A stretch of DNA of 64,000 bases from Pelagicoccus mobilis (GTDB lineage: Bacteria > Verrucomicrobiota > Verrucomicrobiia > Opitutales > Opitutaceae): positions 62,001 to 126,000 of the forward strand of contig NZ_JAENIL010000008.1 in assembly GCF_016595505.1 (NCBI RefSeq). Direction: 5' to 3'. This document shows positions 43,075 through 52,007 of this stretch, piece after piece. The position numbers and the translations under genes were made by a program. Position 1 is the first letter of the stretch. The number at the start of each line of letters is the position of its first letter. A model generated the notes under the pieces. It did not search any database and had not been told where the DNA came from. It saw only the letters and a list, made by a program, of their open reading frames with translations.

Positions 43075-45117
43075 CTACTCCAATTCTGTATTGAAGTGGC
43101 CGCGGATGTTTTTGACAGCGTACTTGGTCAGCACGTTGCCCTTACTGCCTCTGCCTTTAACGAGGAGCTCGCCGAGGTCGTAATCGAACTCTTTGACGCG
43201 AGCGCTGCAGGTCGGGGTGAGGCGGACCTTGATAGGGCGGGTTTTGCCGTCGGGATTCGCTTTGAGGTAGTGAACCTTGGATCCTTTTGTTCCCTTGGTG
43301 AGGTCGTAAACCTTGTCGCGGGTAACGGCGTTGACGATGAAACGTTTCACGTAGCTGGCTCCGCGAGCGCCGTCGCGGTAGACCATGTCATAGATCGTGT
43401 CCTCGTCGCCTTTCTTCCAGAGAGCGACATGCAGGAGGTCTTTGCCGACGAAGACCTTGTCAGCGGCACGAGAAACTCGGAAGGTGCCGTCAGCAGAGAA
43501 GGCGATGAACTCGTCGAACTGGGAGGCGTCGCAGAGGAACTCGTCCTTTTTGAGAGAGAATCCGATGAATCCGTCCTCGCGGTTAATGAAGAGCTTTTGC
43601 TTCGGCAGGGCGACTTCAGTTGCCTTGATGGCGGTGAAGCTTTCGATACGCGTTTTGCGTTCGCGGCCTTTGCCGAACTTGTCCTTGAGCATCTCGAAGT
43701 AGTTGATCGTGAACTTAACGATCGTCTTGAGATTGCGCTTAGTGGCCCGCATTTCCTTCTCGGTCTTCTTGATTTCCTCGTTCGCCTTGAAGGAGTTGAA
43801 CTTGGAGATGCGCTTGATGCGGATCTCGGTGAGGCGCGTGACGTCGTCGTCGGTGACTTCGCGCTTGAGCGTGTGCTTGAAAGGATCGAGTCCTTTATGG
43901 ATCTCGGAAATGACCGCTTCCCAAGTCTCACACTCTTCGATGCGGCGGTAGATGCGCTCTTCGATGAAGATGCGTTCGAGCGAGTCGAAGTGCCATTTCT
44001 CCTCAAGCTCGGCGAGCTTGATCTCGAGTTCGCGGCGGAGGAGTTCCTTTACGTTGGTCGCGGAGCGGCGGAGGATTTCGCTGACGCCGATGAACTGTGG
44101 TGTATCATCTTGGATGATACAGGCGTTTGGAGCGACGGAAACTTGGCAGTCTGTGAAGACGTAGAGGGCGTCGATGGTTGCATCCGCGTCGGAGCCCGGT
44201 GGGAGAGTGATGAGGATCTCTGCCTTTTCGGAGGTATTGTCCTCGATTTTCTTGATCTTGATCTTGCCCTTGGAATTGGCGGACAGGATGGAGTCGATCA
44301 GCGAACCAGTGGTGCAACCAAATGGGATTTCGCGGATGGCGATCTGGTATTTTGAGATCTTCTCAAATACGGCGCGTACGAGGACGCGGCCGCCACGTAG
44401 GCCGTCGTTGTAGTTGGAGAAGTCGGCAATGCCACCTGTTTCGAAATCTGGATACAGCTCGAACTCTTCCTTGTTGAGGAAGGCGATAGCGGCGTCGATG
44501 ATCTCGATGAAGTTGTGCGGGAGAATCTTACAAGCGAGTCCGACCGCGATACCCTCGGCTCCTTCGGTGAGGAGAAGCGGGAATTTGACGGGGAGGTGTA
44601 TGGGCTCCTTGTTTCGGCCGTCGTAGGATTGTTGCCAGTGGGTTGTCTTGGGATTGAATACGACTTCGCGGGCGAAGGGGGAGAGGCGGGCTTCGATGTA
44701 ACGAGCGGCAGCCGCGCCGTCGCCAGTGAGGGTGTTGCCCCAGTTCCCTTGGGTGTCGATGAGCAGGTTGCGCTGGCCCATGCCGACCATGGCGGAGTAG
44801 ATGGAGGCATCGCCGTGCGGGTGGTAGCGCATGGAGTGGCCGACGACGTTGGCGACCTTGTTGTAGCGGCCGTCGTCGAGCTCCTTGAGGGAGTGCATGA
44901 TGCGGCGCTGCACGGGCTTGAGACCGTCGAAGAGAGCGGGAACGGCACGGTCGAGGATGACGTAGGAAGCGTACTCGAGGAACCAGTTCTGGTAGGAGGT
45001 GGCGAGCGGGGCTTTGTCGTTGCCGGTGGTGTCGTGCTCGGCGTGGACGAGTTCAGTGGATGACTCGTCTTCTGGTTGTTCTTCGAAATCTAGTTGGTCT
45101 TGGGTGTCGTCGGACAT
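43075..45117 (-). CDS. Type II topoisomerase subunit A (ParC/GyrA-like)
   Basis: A 680-residue DNA cleavage/religation subunit. GLKPVQRRIMHSL, RYHPHGDASIYSAMVGMGQ and the catalytic tyrosine at 140 in AAAARYIEARLS define the core, after a 38-residue acidic lead. The C-terminal part after about residue 480 has beta-pinwheel blades (FINREDGFIGFSLKK, GTFRVSRAADKVFVGKD) but is shorter than in GyrA and has no obvious GyrA box, which points to topoisomerase IV. It follows its partner subunit B with a 91-bp spacer. Confidence 0.9.
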   Translation of the reverse strand: MSDDTQDQLDFEEQPEDESSTELVHAEHDTTGNDKAPLATSYQNWFLEYASYVILDRAVPALFDGLKPVQRRIMHSLKELDDGRYNKVANVVGHSMRYHPHGDASIYSAMVGMGQRNLLIDTQGNWGNTLTGDGAAAARYIEARLSPFAREVVFNPKTTHWQQSYDGRNKEPIHLPVKFPLLLTEGAEGIAVGLACKILPHNFIEIIDAAIAFLNKEEFELYPDFETGGIADFSNYNDGLRGGRVLVRAVFEKISKYQIAIREIPFGCTTGSLIDSILSANSKGKIKIKKIEDNTSEKAEILITLPPGSDADATIDALYVFTDCQVSVAPNACIIQDDTPQFIGVSEILRRSATNVKELLRRELEIKLAELEEKWHFDSLERIFIEERIYRRIEECETWEAVISEIHKGLDPFKHTLKREVTDDDVTRLTEIRIKRISKFNSFKANEEIKKTEKEMRATKRNLKTIVKFTINYFEMLKDKFGKGRERKTRIESFTAIKATEVALPKQKLFINREDGFIGFSLKKDEFLCDASQFDEFIAFSADGTFRVSRAADKVFVGKDLLHVALWKKGDEDTIYDMVYRDGARGASYVKRFIVNAVTRDKVYDLTKGTKGSKVHYLKANPDGKTRPIKVRLTPTCSARVKEFDYDLGELLVKGRGSKGNVLTKYAVKNIRGHFNTELE

Positions 45118-45146
45118 GTGGAAAGAGGTGTTTAGGAGTTAGGTTT

Positions 45147-45203
45147 TTAGGGGGTAGGGATTGGCGAGGTGTTGTTCCTACAGCCTAATTCCCTACTGCC
45201 TAA
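45147..45203. repeat. Imperfect inverted repeat in the spacer between the topoisomerase genes
   Basis: The left arm at 45147-45164 (TTAGGGGGTAGGGATTGG) and the right arm at 45184-45203 are related inverted TTAGG/CCTAA-rich sequences, allowing a long imperfect hairpin. Similar TTAGG-rich spacers lie before sufD and sufB. Confidence 0.4.
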
Positions 45204-45208
45204 GCGAC

Positions 45209-47056
45209 CTAGGACGCTTCTTCGACGAGGTCTTTTTCGACGTGGAGGTTGTCGATGATGAACTCTTGGCGTTTTGGCGTGTTCTTGCCCATGTAGAAGG
45301 TGAGCAGCTCGTCGATGTTGTGGAGGTGGGCCATGGTGACGGGATCGAGCTTCATTTCGGGGCCGATGAAGGTGGCGAACTCGTCGGGGGAGGCTTCTCC
45401 GAGTCCCTTGAATCGGGTGATCTCGGCGGTTTTTCCTAGCTTGGTAAGGGCTTTGTCCTTCTCGGCCTCAGAGTAGCAGTAGACTGTCTTCTTCTTATTT
45501 CGCACGCGGAAGAGCGGGGTCTGCAAGATGTAGAGGTGCCCTTGGCGGACGAGATCAGGGAAGAACTGAAGGAAGAAGGTCAGCAGCAGCATGCGGATGT
45601 GCATGCCGTCGACATCGGCATCGGTGGCGATTACGACCTTGTTGTAACGGAGGTCGTCGAGGCCGTCTTCGATGTCGAGGGCGGACTGGAGGCAGTTGAA
45701 CTCGTCGTTTTGGTAGACGATCTTCTTGCTGAGTCCGAAAGCGTTGAGTGGCTTACCCTTTAGGGAGAACACGGCCTGCGTGTTGACGTCGCGGGTCTTG
45801 GTGATGGAGCCGCCCGCGGAATCACCCTCCACGATGAAGAGCGTGGCTTCGTCGGCTTGCTTGTGCTTGGTGTTGAAGTGGGCCCGGCAGTCGCGGAGCT
45901 TTTTGTTGTGCAGGTTGACCTTCTTGGCCTTCTCGCGGGCGAGCTTGCGGATGCCGGAAAGCTCTTTGCGTTCCTTTTCGGAAGCGACGATCTTTTGCTG
46001 GATCGCCTTGGCGGTCTCCGGGTAGCGGTGCAAGTGGTCGTCGAGCTCCTTCTTGATGAAGGTGTTGACGAAGTTGCGGATCGACTGACCTTTGGGGGCG
46101 ATGTTCTGAGAGCCGAGCTTGGTCTTGGTTTGGGACTCGAAGACGGGCTCTTGGACGCGTATTGAAATCGCGGATATGATGGAGGTGCGGACGTCGGCTG
46201 GGTCGTAGTTCTTGTTGAAGAACTCACGGATGGTTTTGACGATCGCCTCGCGGAAGGCGGCTTGGTGAGTGCCTCCCATGGTGGTGTGCTGGCCGTTTAC
46301 GAAGGAGAAGTATTCCTCACCGTAGTGGGTGCCGTGGGTTATGGCGACCTCGATGTCGTCACCCTTGAGGTGGATGATCGGGTAGAGGATGTCGCCGGAA
46401 AGATTGTCCTGGAGGAGGTCTTTGAGGCCGTTCTCGGATTTGTAGATCTCGCCGTTGAGACTTAGAGTGAGGCCGGTGTTAAGGTAGGCGTAGTTCCAGA
46501 GCATGGCCTCGACGAACTCGAGGCGGTATTTGAAATTCTTGAAGACGGTACCGTCGGGGACGAATTCAACGTAGGTGCCGTTCTTTTCCTCTGTCTTTAC
46601 TTTGCGGCTCTCGGTGACGAGTTCGCCGAGTTCGAAATCGGCCCGCTTGGTTTTGCCTTCGCGGAAGGCGGCGGCGGTGAAGGTTTGGGAGAGGAAATTG
46701 ACTGCCTTGGTACCGACGCCGTTGAGGCCGACAGACTTTTGGAAGGTCTCGCTGTCGTACTTGGCTCCAGTATTAATCTCGGACACACAGTCGACGACTT
46801 TGCCGAGCGGGATGCCACGTCCGTAGTCCCGAACCGTGACGGTGTCGCCTTGTATGGTGACGTCGATACGCTTGCCGTGGCCGGAAGTGTGCTCGTCGAT
46901 CGAGTTGTCGATGATCTCTTTGATCAGTACGTAAATGCCGTCGTCTGGGGAGGAGCCGTCTCCTAGCTTGCCGATGTACATGCCTGGACGCAGGCGGATG
47001 TGTTCACGGGGACTTAGGGATTTGATGCTCGACTCGGTGTAGTTCGATTCTGCCAT
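45209..47056 (-). CDS. Type II topoisomerase subunit B (ParE/GyrB-like)
   Basis: A 615-residue ATPase subunit. The GHKL ATP site has [14 protein letters not shown] and [24 protein letters not shown] motifs are [13 protein letters not shown] and [28 protein letters not shown] and [17 protein letters not shown] lie between. The size (about 615) and lack of the extra GyrB insert fit topoisomerase IV ParE of the non-proteobacterial kind. It precedes the subunit A gene on the same strand, forming one unit. Confidence 0.92.
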   Translation of the reverse strand: MAESNYTESSIKSLSPREHIRLRPGMYIGKLGDGSSPDDGIYVLIKEIIDNSIDEHTSGHGKRIDVTIQGDTVTVRDYGRGIPLGKVVDCVSEINTGAKYDSETFQKSVGLNGVGTKAVNFLSQTFTAAAFREGKTKRADFELGELVTESRKVKTEEKNGTYVEFVPDGTVFKNFKYRLEFVEAMLWNYAYLNTGLTLSLNGEIYKSENGLKDLLQDNLSGDILYPIIHLKGDDIEVAITHGTHYGEEYFSFVNGQHTTMGGTHQAAFREAIVKTIREFFNKNYDPADVRTSIISAISIRVQEPVFESQTKTKLGSQNIAPKGQSIRNFVNTFIKKELDDHLHRYPETAKAIQQKIVASEKERKELSGIRKLAREKAKKVNLHNKKLRDCRAHFNTKHKQADEATLFIVEGDSAGGSITKTRDVNTQAVFSLKGKPLNAFGLSKKIVYQNDEFNCLQSALDIEDGLDDLRYNKVVIATDADVDGMHIRMLLLTFFLQFFPDLVRQGHLYILQTPLFRVRNKKKTVYCYSEAEKDKALTKLGKTAEITRFKGLGEASPDEFATFIGPEMKLDPVTMAHLHNIDELLTFYMGKNTPKRQEFIIDNLHVEKDLVEEAS

Positions 47057-47135
47057 CGGCGCAGATAGGAACGGGAGGCTAGGGCGAGATCAAGGGATTT
47101 TTCTGGAAGATTGGGGGATGGGGTGCTGTTCGCTA

Positions 47136-47164
47136 TTGTGCCCGCTGGGACAGCGGGCGCTACC
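47136..47164. repeat. REP-like hairpin at the GNAT gene stop
   Basis: A perfect 8-bp stem GCCCGCTG / CAGCGGGC (47140-47147 and 47151-47158) with a 3-nt loop. On the minus strand its GTAG head supplies the TAG stop of the GNAT gene (47160-47162). Confidence 0.65.
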
Positions 47165-47684
47165 TCAAGTCTTTGACCATGGGGATGTCCTGCTCGTTTT
47201 CGGGGTCGAGGGAGCAGGCGGAACCGGCGTCGAACTGGAATCCTTGGCTGAGATAAAAGCCGACGGCTGAACCTGTTGGGGTGGTGTGAACGCAGAGTTG
47301 TTTAGCGCCAGATGCTTTGGCGGCGTCTTCGATCTCGAGATAGAGGGACTTGGCGATGCCGCTGAGGCGGTATTCGGCACTGACGTACATGGCGATGATC
47401 TGATCGACTCCTTCGTGAGCGTCGTGTTTGATCATGGCGATGCCTGTCATGGTGTCGCCGTCGTAGGCGCCGATCGCCTTCGCTCCGCCATCGAGCTCTT
47501 TTTTCCACCAGGAAATGAGTTTTTCCCAGAAGGCGGGATCGCTAGCGAATTCGACCGAATCGTCGTAGGCTTCCAAGTTTTGACCGGCCTTCCGGTACAT
47601 TCGCTCCACGGATTCGGATCTGTCGATCTGGTGGACGGCTTCGAGGTCGGATTTGGAGAGCTTTTTGAGTTCGATTTGGGTCAT
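47160..47684 (-). CDS. GNAT-family N-acetyltransferase
   Basis: A 174-residue GNAT enzyme that moves acetyl from acetyl-CoA to an unknown substrate. Acetyl-CoA motif A is AMYVSAEYRLSGIAKSLYLEIEDAA (the Q/RxxGxG/A loop as YRLSGIAKSL), and motif B is TTPTGSAVGFYLSQGFQFD. The ATG at 47684 (MTQIELKKL) was chosen; an in-frame TTG lies upstream. It is divergent from the HTH-MBL gene, with 74 bp between them, and its stop is formed by a REP-like element. Expressed upstream of the topoisomerase genes on the same strand. Confidence 0.88.
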   Translation of the reverse strand: MTQIELKKLSKSDLEAVHQIDRSESVERMYRKAGQNLEAYDDSVEFASDPAFWEKLISWWKKELDGGAKAIGAYDGDTMTGIAMIKHDAHEGVDQIIAMYVSAEYRLSGIAKSLYLEIEDAAKASGAKQLCVHTTPTGSAVGFYLSQGFQFDAGSACSLDPENEQDIPMVKDLR

Positions 47685-47758
47685 GCAGGGATTCGGCGAA
47701 AGAAGAGGTGGCTTGCTCGGTGCTTGCAAGAAGATTAACCAAACGGTAACCGGGGCGC

Positions 47759-48607
47759 ATGATTCTTCCGGTAGAAGACGAATTTAACGATGTATTGAGC
47801 AAAGCGCAAAAGGCGCAGGGAATTAGTACCGAGGTGCTGGCTGAGCGTTGCGGCGTTTCCGAAAGCCTGATTCGGGCGGCTCGCCGCGGAGAGTTTGACG
47901 AGAAGGCGGTATCCGCTCTGGGCGAGGAGTTGGGACTGAAGGTTGATGCCTTGCTGACTCTGGCAAAAGGGGAATGGCGGCCCAGCGACGTCGCTGAGAT
48001 CGAGGGGTTCTCAATGGTGTGTAGCCCGTTCTACGATTGGCAGGTAAATGCGTTTTTGGTGTGGGAGGCAGTCTCGAAGCGCGCGGTGGTTTTTGACAGT
48101 GGAACGAAGGCGGAGCCCTTGATCGAAGAAATTGAGAGGCGAGGCTTGGAATTGGAAGCGATCATTGTGACGCACGCTCATTGGGATCACTTCGATGGGG
48201 CGCCCGAGCTCTTGAAGCGATGGCCGGAAGCCAAGGTTTTTCTAGGGGCGAAAGACGGGGAAATCTCAGTGCCGACGTTGGGAATGGAAGAGGGATTTTC
48301 CTACAAAATGGGAGCGATCGAGATCGAAGGTTTCGATACGCCGGGCCATACGGCGGGAGGCATGACGTTTATGGTGAAGGGGCTGGAGCGGCCGCTCGCG
48401 ATTGTGGGCGACGCGCTTTTTGCCGGTTCGATGGGGGCGGCGAACACTTCCTATGCTGATGCGTTGAAGTCGCTGCAGAAGATCTTGTCGCTGCCTGAGG
48501 GGACCGTGCTCGCCCCGGGACATGGTCCGTTGACGACTGTGGGTGAGGAGCGAGAGATGAATTGTTTTGCTGCTTCATCCTTGCATTGGGATTCCTGCAA
48601 AAGCTAG
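47759..48607 (+). CDS. HTH-MBL fusion: XRE-like DNA-binding domain with metallo-beta-lactamase-fold hydrolase
   Basis: A 282-residue two-domain protein. Residues 5-60 look like an XRE-type helix-turn-helix (VLAERCGVSESLIRAARRGE, ALGEELGLKVDALLTLA). From about residue 80 there is an MBL hydrolase with the metal motif VTHAHWDHFDG (HxHxDH), TPGHTAGGMTF, VGDALFAGS and a final APGHGPLTT histidine. It resembles glyoxalase II-like enzymes with an added DNA- or protein-binding head. It lies 9 bp before gcvT, so it is cotranscribed with the glycine cleavage genes. Substrate and regulatory role are unknown. Confidence 0.87.
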   Translation: MILPVEDEFNDVLSKAQKAQGISTEVLAERCGVSESLIRAARRGEFDEKAVSALGEELGLKVDALLTLAKGEWRPSDVAEIEGFSMVCSPFYDWQVNAFLVWEAVSKRAVVFDSGTKAEPLIEEIERRGLELEAIIVTHAHWDHFDGAPELLKRWPEAKVFLGAKDGEISVPTLGMEEGFSYKMGAIEIEGFDTPGHTAGGMTFMVKGLERPLAIVGDALFAGSMGAANTSYADALKSLQKILSLPEGTVLAPGHGPLTTVGEEREMNCFAASSLHWDSCKS

Positions 48608-48616
48608 ATAGCGGCC

Positions 48617-49720
48617 ATGTCTGACGCGAAGCGCACCCCTCTTTACGATTTCAATGTAGCCAATGGCGGGCGAATGGTGGATTTCGCTGGCTGGGAGATG
48701 CCGGTCCAATACCAGAGTATTGTGGAGGAGCACAAGGCCACTCGAGCTGCGGCGGGTCTTTTTGACGTGAGCCACATGGGCGAGGCAACGATCGAGGGGC
48801 CGCAGGCTGAAGCGTTTTTGAACTACGTGCTGACGAACGACGTTTCGTCGATGGACGACGGCAAAGCTCTCTACAGTTTGATGTGCCATCCAGAGGGGGG
48901 AGTTGTGGACGATCTGCTCGTTTATCGTAAGGCGGAGAACCGTTACCTGCTTTGTCTTAATGCTTCGAATACAGACAAGGATATTGCTTGGCTGACGAAA
49001 CATGCTTCTGCATTTGATGTTTCCGTTTCTGATGTTTCTGCCGATTACGGCTTGATTGCTCTGCAGGGGCCGAAGGCTTTCGAGATTTTGCAGGGGCTCA
49101 GCTCGGTGGATTTGGGCGGACTTGGCTATTATCGTTTTGTTGAGGGAGAGATCGCGGGAATCCCCTGCATCATCAGCCGAACGGGGTATACCGGAGAAGT
49201 TGGCGTTGAGCTTTTCGTTGCGGCCGAAAAGGCCGCGGAGCTGGCTGAAGCTCTTCTGGCGGCTGGTACGGAGCATGGGCTCGTTTTGGCTGGATTGGGG
49301 GCGCGCGATAGTCTTCGGCTCGAGGCGGGGTATTCACTTTACGGACACGAGATCGACGATGAAGTGGGTCCGGTTGAAGCCAAGCTGATGTGGACGGTAG
49401 CTCTTAAAAAGGATGGCGACTTTATCGGGAGGGAAGCGATTCTCTCCAAGAAGGCTGAAGGTCCTGCCAAGAGAATTGTTTTCTTCAAGACGGGTGGTCG
49501 CCGTATCGCTCGTCCGGGGACGGATATTGTGAGTGGTGGTGAAAAGGTTGGAACTGTGGTTTCCGGAACCTTTTCTCCCATTTTGAATGAGGCGATCGGT
49601 TCGGCGCTGGTGGACGCTGCGGTGGCACGATCTGGCGACTTGGCGGTAGACCAACGCGGAAAGGCATTGCCGATCGAGCGGGCGAAGCTTCCGTTTGTGC
49701 CTCTAAATCCGCAGGCCTAG
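48617..49720 (+). CDS. gcvT: Aminomethyltransferase (glycine cleavage T protein)
   Basis: A 367-residue folate-dependent enzyme that takes the aminomethyl group from the H protein and releases ammonia and methylene-THF. LYDFNVANGGRMVDFAGWEMPVQY, GLFDVSHMGEATIEG, SRTGYTGEVGVELFV and GLGARDSLRLEAGYSLYGHE are typical GcvT landmarks. The C-terminal barrel has RRIARPGTDIVSGGEKVG. gcvH follows after 105 bp. The decarboxylase gene gcvP is not in the window; the plus-strand unit ends with the terminator after gcvH. Confidence 0.96.
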   Translation: MSDAKRTPLYDFNVANGGRMVDFAGWEMPVQYQSIVEEHKATRAAAGLFDVSHMGEATIEGPQAEAFLNYVLTNDVSSMDDGKALYSLMCHPEGGVVDDLLVYRKAENRYLLCLNASNTDKDIAWLTKHASAFDVSVSDVSADYGLIALQGPKAFEILQGLSSVDLGGLGYYRFVEGEIAGIPCIISRTGYTGEVGVELFVAAEKAAELAEALLAAGTEHGLVLAGLGARDSLRLEAGYSLYGHEIDDEVGPVEAKLMWTVALKKDGDFIGREAILSKKAEGPAKRIVFFKTGGRRIARPGTDIVSGGEKVGTVVSGTFSPILNEAIGSALVDAAVARSGDLAVDQRGKALPIERAKLPFVPLNPQA

Positions 49721-49825
49721 CGGACGTGTTATTTACCTGATTTCGATCTTGTCCGATTCAGGATCCGAATTGATCATTTGCGACGAATTTCTAAGAACCC
49801 TTCAAACTGAGACTGAAAAACTGAT

Positions 49826-50209
49826 ATGAGTATCCCAGCTGACCTTAAGTACACCAAAGACCACGAGTGGTTGAAGATTCTCGATGGAGATGAAGCGATC
49901 ATCGGCATCACGGATTTTGCTCAAAACAGTCTGGGCGACATCACGTTCGTGGAGGTGCCGGAGGTCGAGGACAGTTTTGATGCGGGAGAGAGTTTTGGTG
50001 TGGTAGAGTCTGTAAAGGCTGCCTCTGATCTCTACATGCCGGTCGATGCGGAAGTCTTAGAGGTAAATGAAAGCTTGGAAGACGCTCCGGAGAAAGTGAA
50101 CTCGTCGCCGTATGAAGACGGCTGGATCTTGAAGATTAAAATCAAGGATACTGCGGCTCTCGCCGAGTTGCTCGACGCGGCGGCTTACGAAGAGATCGCG
50201 AAAGACTAG
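49826..50209 (+). CDS. gcvH: Glycine cleavage system H protein
   Basis: A 127-residue lipoyl carrier shuttling the aminomethyl group between P, T and L proteins. [11 protein letters not shown] is the usual start, [11 protein letters not shown] and [22 protein letters not shown] follow, the latter carrying the lipoylated lysine. The end [15 protein letters not shown] matches the family. L protein activity would come from lpdA at 29-30 kb. A strong terminator follows. Without gcvP nearby, that subunit must be encoded elsewhere. Confidence 0.97.
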   Translation: MSIPADLKYTKDHEWLKILDGDEAIIGITDFAQNSLGDITFVEVPEVEDSFDAGESFGVVESVKAASDLYMPVDAEVLEVNESLEDAPEKVNSSPYEDGWILKIKIKDTAALAELLDAAAYEEIAKD

Positions 50210-50236
50210 AGACGCCGTTTGAGCTCTGAATTAATG

Positions 50237-50272
50237 AAAAAAGCCCGAGGATGAGTCCTCGGGCTTTTTAGG
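50237..50272. terminator. Bidirectional intrinsic terminator after gcvH
   Basis: A perfect 11-bp stem AAGCCCGAGGA / TCCTCGGGCTT (50241-50251 and 50256-50266) with a 4-nt loop, flanked by A and T runs. It serves gcvH and the convergent TonB_C-repeat gene. Confidence 0.92.
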
Positions 50273-50285
50273 TTCAGGATTCCTG

Positions 50286-51035
50286 TTAGCGGTTAGCGAA
50301 TACAAATGTCTGTGAGAGCCTGATCTTTACGGGACGTTTGTTCCGAGTCGGTGGCTCGAACTTCCATTGTGAAATGGCGTCTTGTGCGGCGACTAGGAGT
50401 TGGACGTCTGGGTCGCCTTTCGTTTCGACCAAGGCCGGCATTCTTACTTGGCCCGCTTCATCGACGTAGAAATTGAAGCTCGCTTGCGACTCTTCGTACT
50501 CGTCGACGAGTTGTTGGGGGACCCTTGGCGAGGGTTGGTCTAGCGGGAACGGAGATGTATCTAGATCGTTGATACTTGTTAATCCTCTGTATTGGGATCG
50601 ATATCCGGACATCTGGTTGATGCGTTGGGCAAGCATCTCCGAGGGGAGCGACATGCTGAGCACCGCGCCGCTGCTTTTGAAGTTGATGTTGAGGTGAGTG
50701 ATGATGGATCGGGGTTCACCGTTTACTTTCGGCGCGGAGAATTCCCATTTTTCGATTACTCGTTCTACTGACTGGGTAAAACTCGGATGGGTGGACTCTA
50801 CGATGATCCAGTCTCGAAGTTCTCCGTGATGGTCTACGTCGACCGATACCTTCACGAAGCCTTCCAAGTACCCGGCCTCTGTGAGGGCGTGTGGGTAGCT
50901 GGGAAGCTGTGTGACGTCTATTTGAAGGTCGACGCCGTCCTCGCTTGATAGGACCCATTTAGAGTCCGCGTAGGTAGATAATTGTGTAAGCCCGCAGATG
51001 ATACAGGCACTGAATAGCGACTTTGCCAGTTTCAT
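50286..51035 (-). CDS. Periplasmic protein with two TonB_C-like domains (paralogue 2)
   Basis: A 249-residue protein with a Sec signal peptide (MKLAKSLFSACIICGL, cleavage near TYA). It contains two repeats that each resemble the TonB C-terminal domain. The first is about 60-120 (YPHALTEAGYLEGFVKVSVDVD ... HPSFTQSVERVIEKWEFSAPKVNG) and the second 170-249 (SFNFYVDEAGQVRMPAL ... DAISQWKFEPPTRNKRPVK). True TonB has one such domain and a membrane anchor plus Pro-rich stalk, both missing here. It follows a paralogue (51240-52007), so the pair arose by tandem duplication. AAGGA 8 bases before the ATG at 51035 supports the start. Confidence 0.85.
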   Translation of the reverse strand: MKLAKSLFSACIICGLTQLSTYADSKWVLSSEDGVDLQIDVTQLPSYPHALTEAGYLEGFVKVSVDVDHHGELRDWIIVESTHPSFTQSVERVIEKWEFSAPKVNGEPRSIITHLNINFKSSGAVLSMSLPSEMLAQRINQMSGYRSQYRGLTSINDLDTSPFPLDQPSPRVPQQLVDEYEESQASFNFYVDEAGQVRMPALVETKGDPDVQLLVAAQDAISQWKFEPPTRNKRPVKIRLSQTFVFANR

Positions 51036-51168
51036 GATTGATTCCTTGTTTAGGGGTTGTCGGATTTTGTTTTTGGGGCCCAATCTGTTTACAACCTAGC
51101 GATTGGCATTACTTCATAATATAGGGCAATTTATGTCGTTTTTCACCTTTGCTGGCTTTGATTTTGCG

Positions 51169-51198
51169 CAAAAAAATCCCGCCTGGGAAAGGCGGGAT
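51169..51198 (-). terminator. Intrinsic terminator between the TonB_C-like paralogues
   Basis: On the minus strand ATCCCGCCT (51198-51190) pairs with AGGCGGGAT (51184-51176) over a 5-nt loop, and a TTTTTTT run follows. It ends the upstream paralogue gene, so the two paralogues are separately transcribed or partly read through. Confidence 0.85.
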
Positions 51199-51239
51199 GG
51201 GAGTGATGAATTGGCGACTTTGGGTATGTTGTTTATCGC

Positions 51240-52007
51240 TTACTTCTCGTTTACGGGGCGGAAGTGAAAGGGTTGGGCGGCTTTGGCGACGACGGCTTTG
51301 CCTTTGCGTTGTGGCGGCTCGAATCTCCACTGGGAAATCGCGTTTTGAGCAATTATCAATAGGCGCTCGTCCACTTTGTCGTCTGCTTCGCGCAGGGTGG
51401 GGATTCTGACTCTTCCTTCGGTGTCGATATAGAATTCGAAGACTGCGGTTACCAGGTCTCTGTCTTCGAGAAGTTCGGTATGGAAAAGCGGTTTCTCGAT
51501 TTTGGTCGGGATGGGGATGCGATCGAGCTCGTCTAGGGTGTAGATGCGATAGAAGTCGGAGCGGTTCATCATGTTGATGAACTTGTTTTCCAGCGAATAG
51601 TATCCAAAAGATTCGTACACGACGCCTTGGCCGCGCTTGAAGTTGACCTTGAGCTTGCTGGCGATGGCTGCGGTTTCGCCATTTACGAGAGGGGCGGAGA
51701 ACTTCCATTTCGGGAGGACTTTTTCGACTGCCTGCCCAAATTGGATGTGGGTGGCTTCGAGAAGAAGGTAGTCTTCAAGTTCGCCAAATTGATTGATGAC
51801 GATGGCAAGAGTCGCGCTCCCGTCTTCGTAGCCGACATTCTTTAGGTAGGGAGGGTAGATCGGCTCGATTGTTTGGTGGATCTCGAATTCGACCATCGGT
51901 GCCGCGTTCGCCTCGTAGCGGTCGATCTGGTTTTCGACTTGCGCCTGCGTTAGCGGCAAAGCGCAGAGGCTGAGAGCTAGAAATATTGAAGAAAGTTCGC
52001 GGTTCAT
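51240..52007 (-). CDS. Periplasmic protein with two TonB_C-like domains (paralogue 1)
   Basis: A 255-residue paralogue of the neighbouring product. A signal peptide ends near LTQAQ (residue 22). The first TonB_C-like repeat is IYPPYLKNVGYEDGSATLAIVI ... FGQAVEKVLPKWKFSAPLVNGE; the second is VFEFYIDTEGRVRIPTL ... AISQWRFEPPQRKGKAVV. Both end in the same K/RFEPP-type strand. Between the repeats is a Tyr-rich segment (ESFGYYSLENKFINMM) matching the loop of the paralogue. Role unknown; TonB_C-type repeats usually touch periplasmic partners or outer-membrane receptors. Confidence 0.85.
   Translation of the reverse strand: MNRELSSIFLALSLCALPLTQAQVENQIDRYEANAAPMVEFEIHQTIEPIYPPYLKNVGYEDGSATLAIVINQFGELEDYLLLEATHIQFGQAVEKVLPKWKFSAPLVNGETAAIASKLKVNFKRGQGVVYESFGYYSLENKFINMMNRSDFYRIYTLDELDRIPIPTKIEKPLFHTELLEDRDLVTAVFEFYIDTEGRVRIPTLREADDKVDERLLIIAQNAISQWRFEPPQRKGKAVVAKAAQPFHFRPVNEK

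Noticed and set aside
43096-44355. A 419-codon open frame on the plus strand inside the topoisomerase A gene
   Set aside because: It is antisense to a gene with clear catalytic motifs, and its product is a compositionally biased Glu/Asp/Val/Leu string with no motif. GC-rich coding sequence often leaves such antisense frames open.
48590-48620. A glycine riboswitch before gcvT
   Set aside because: Only 9 bp separate the HTH-MBL stop and gcvT, and the 105-bp gcvT-gcvH gap shows no glycine-aptamer-like paired structure that I can recognise.
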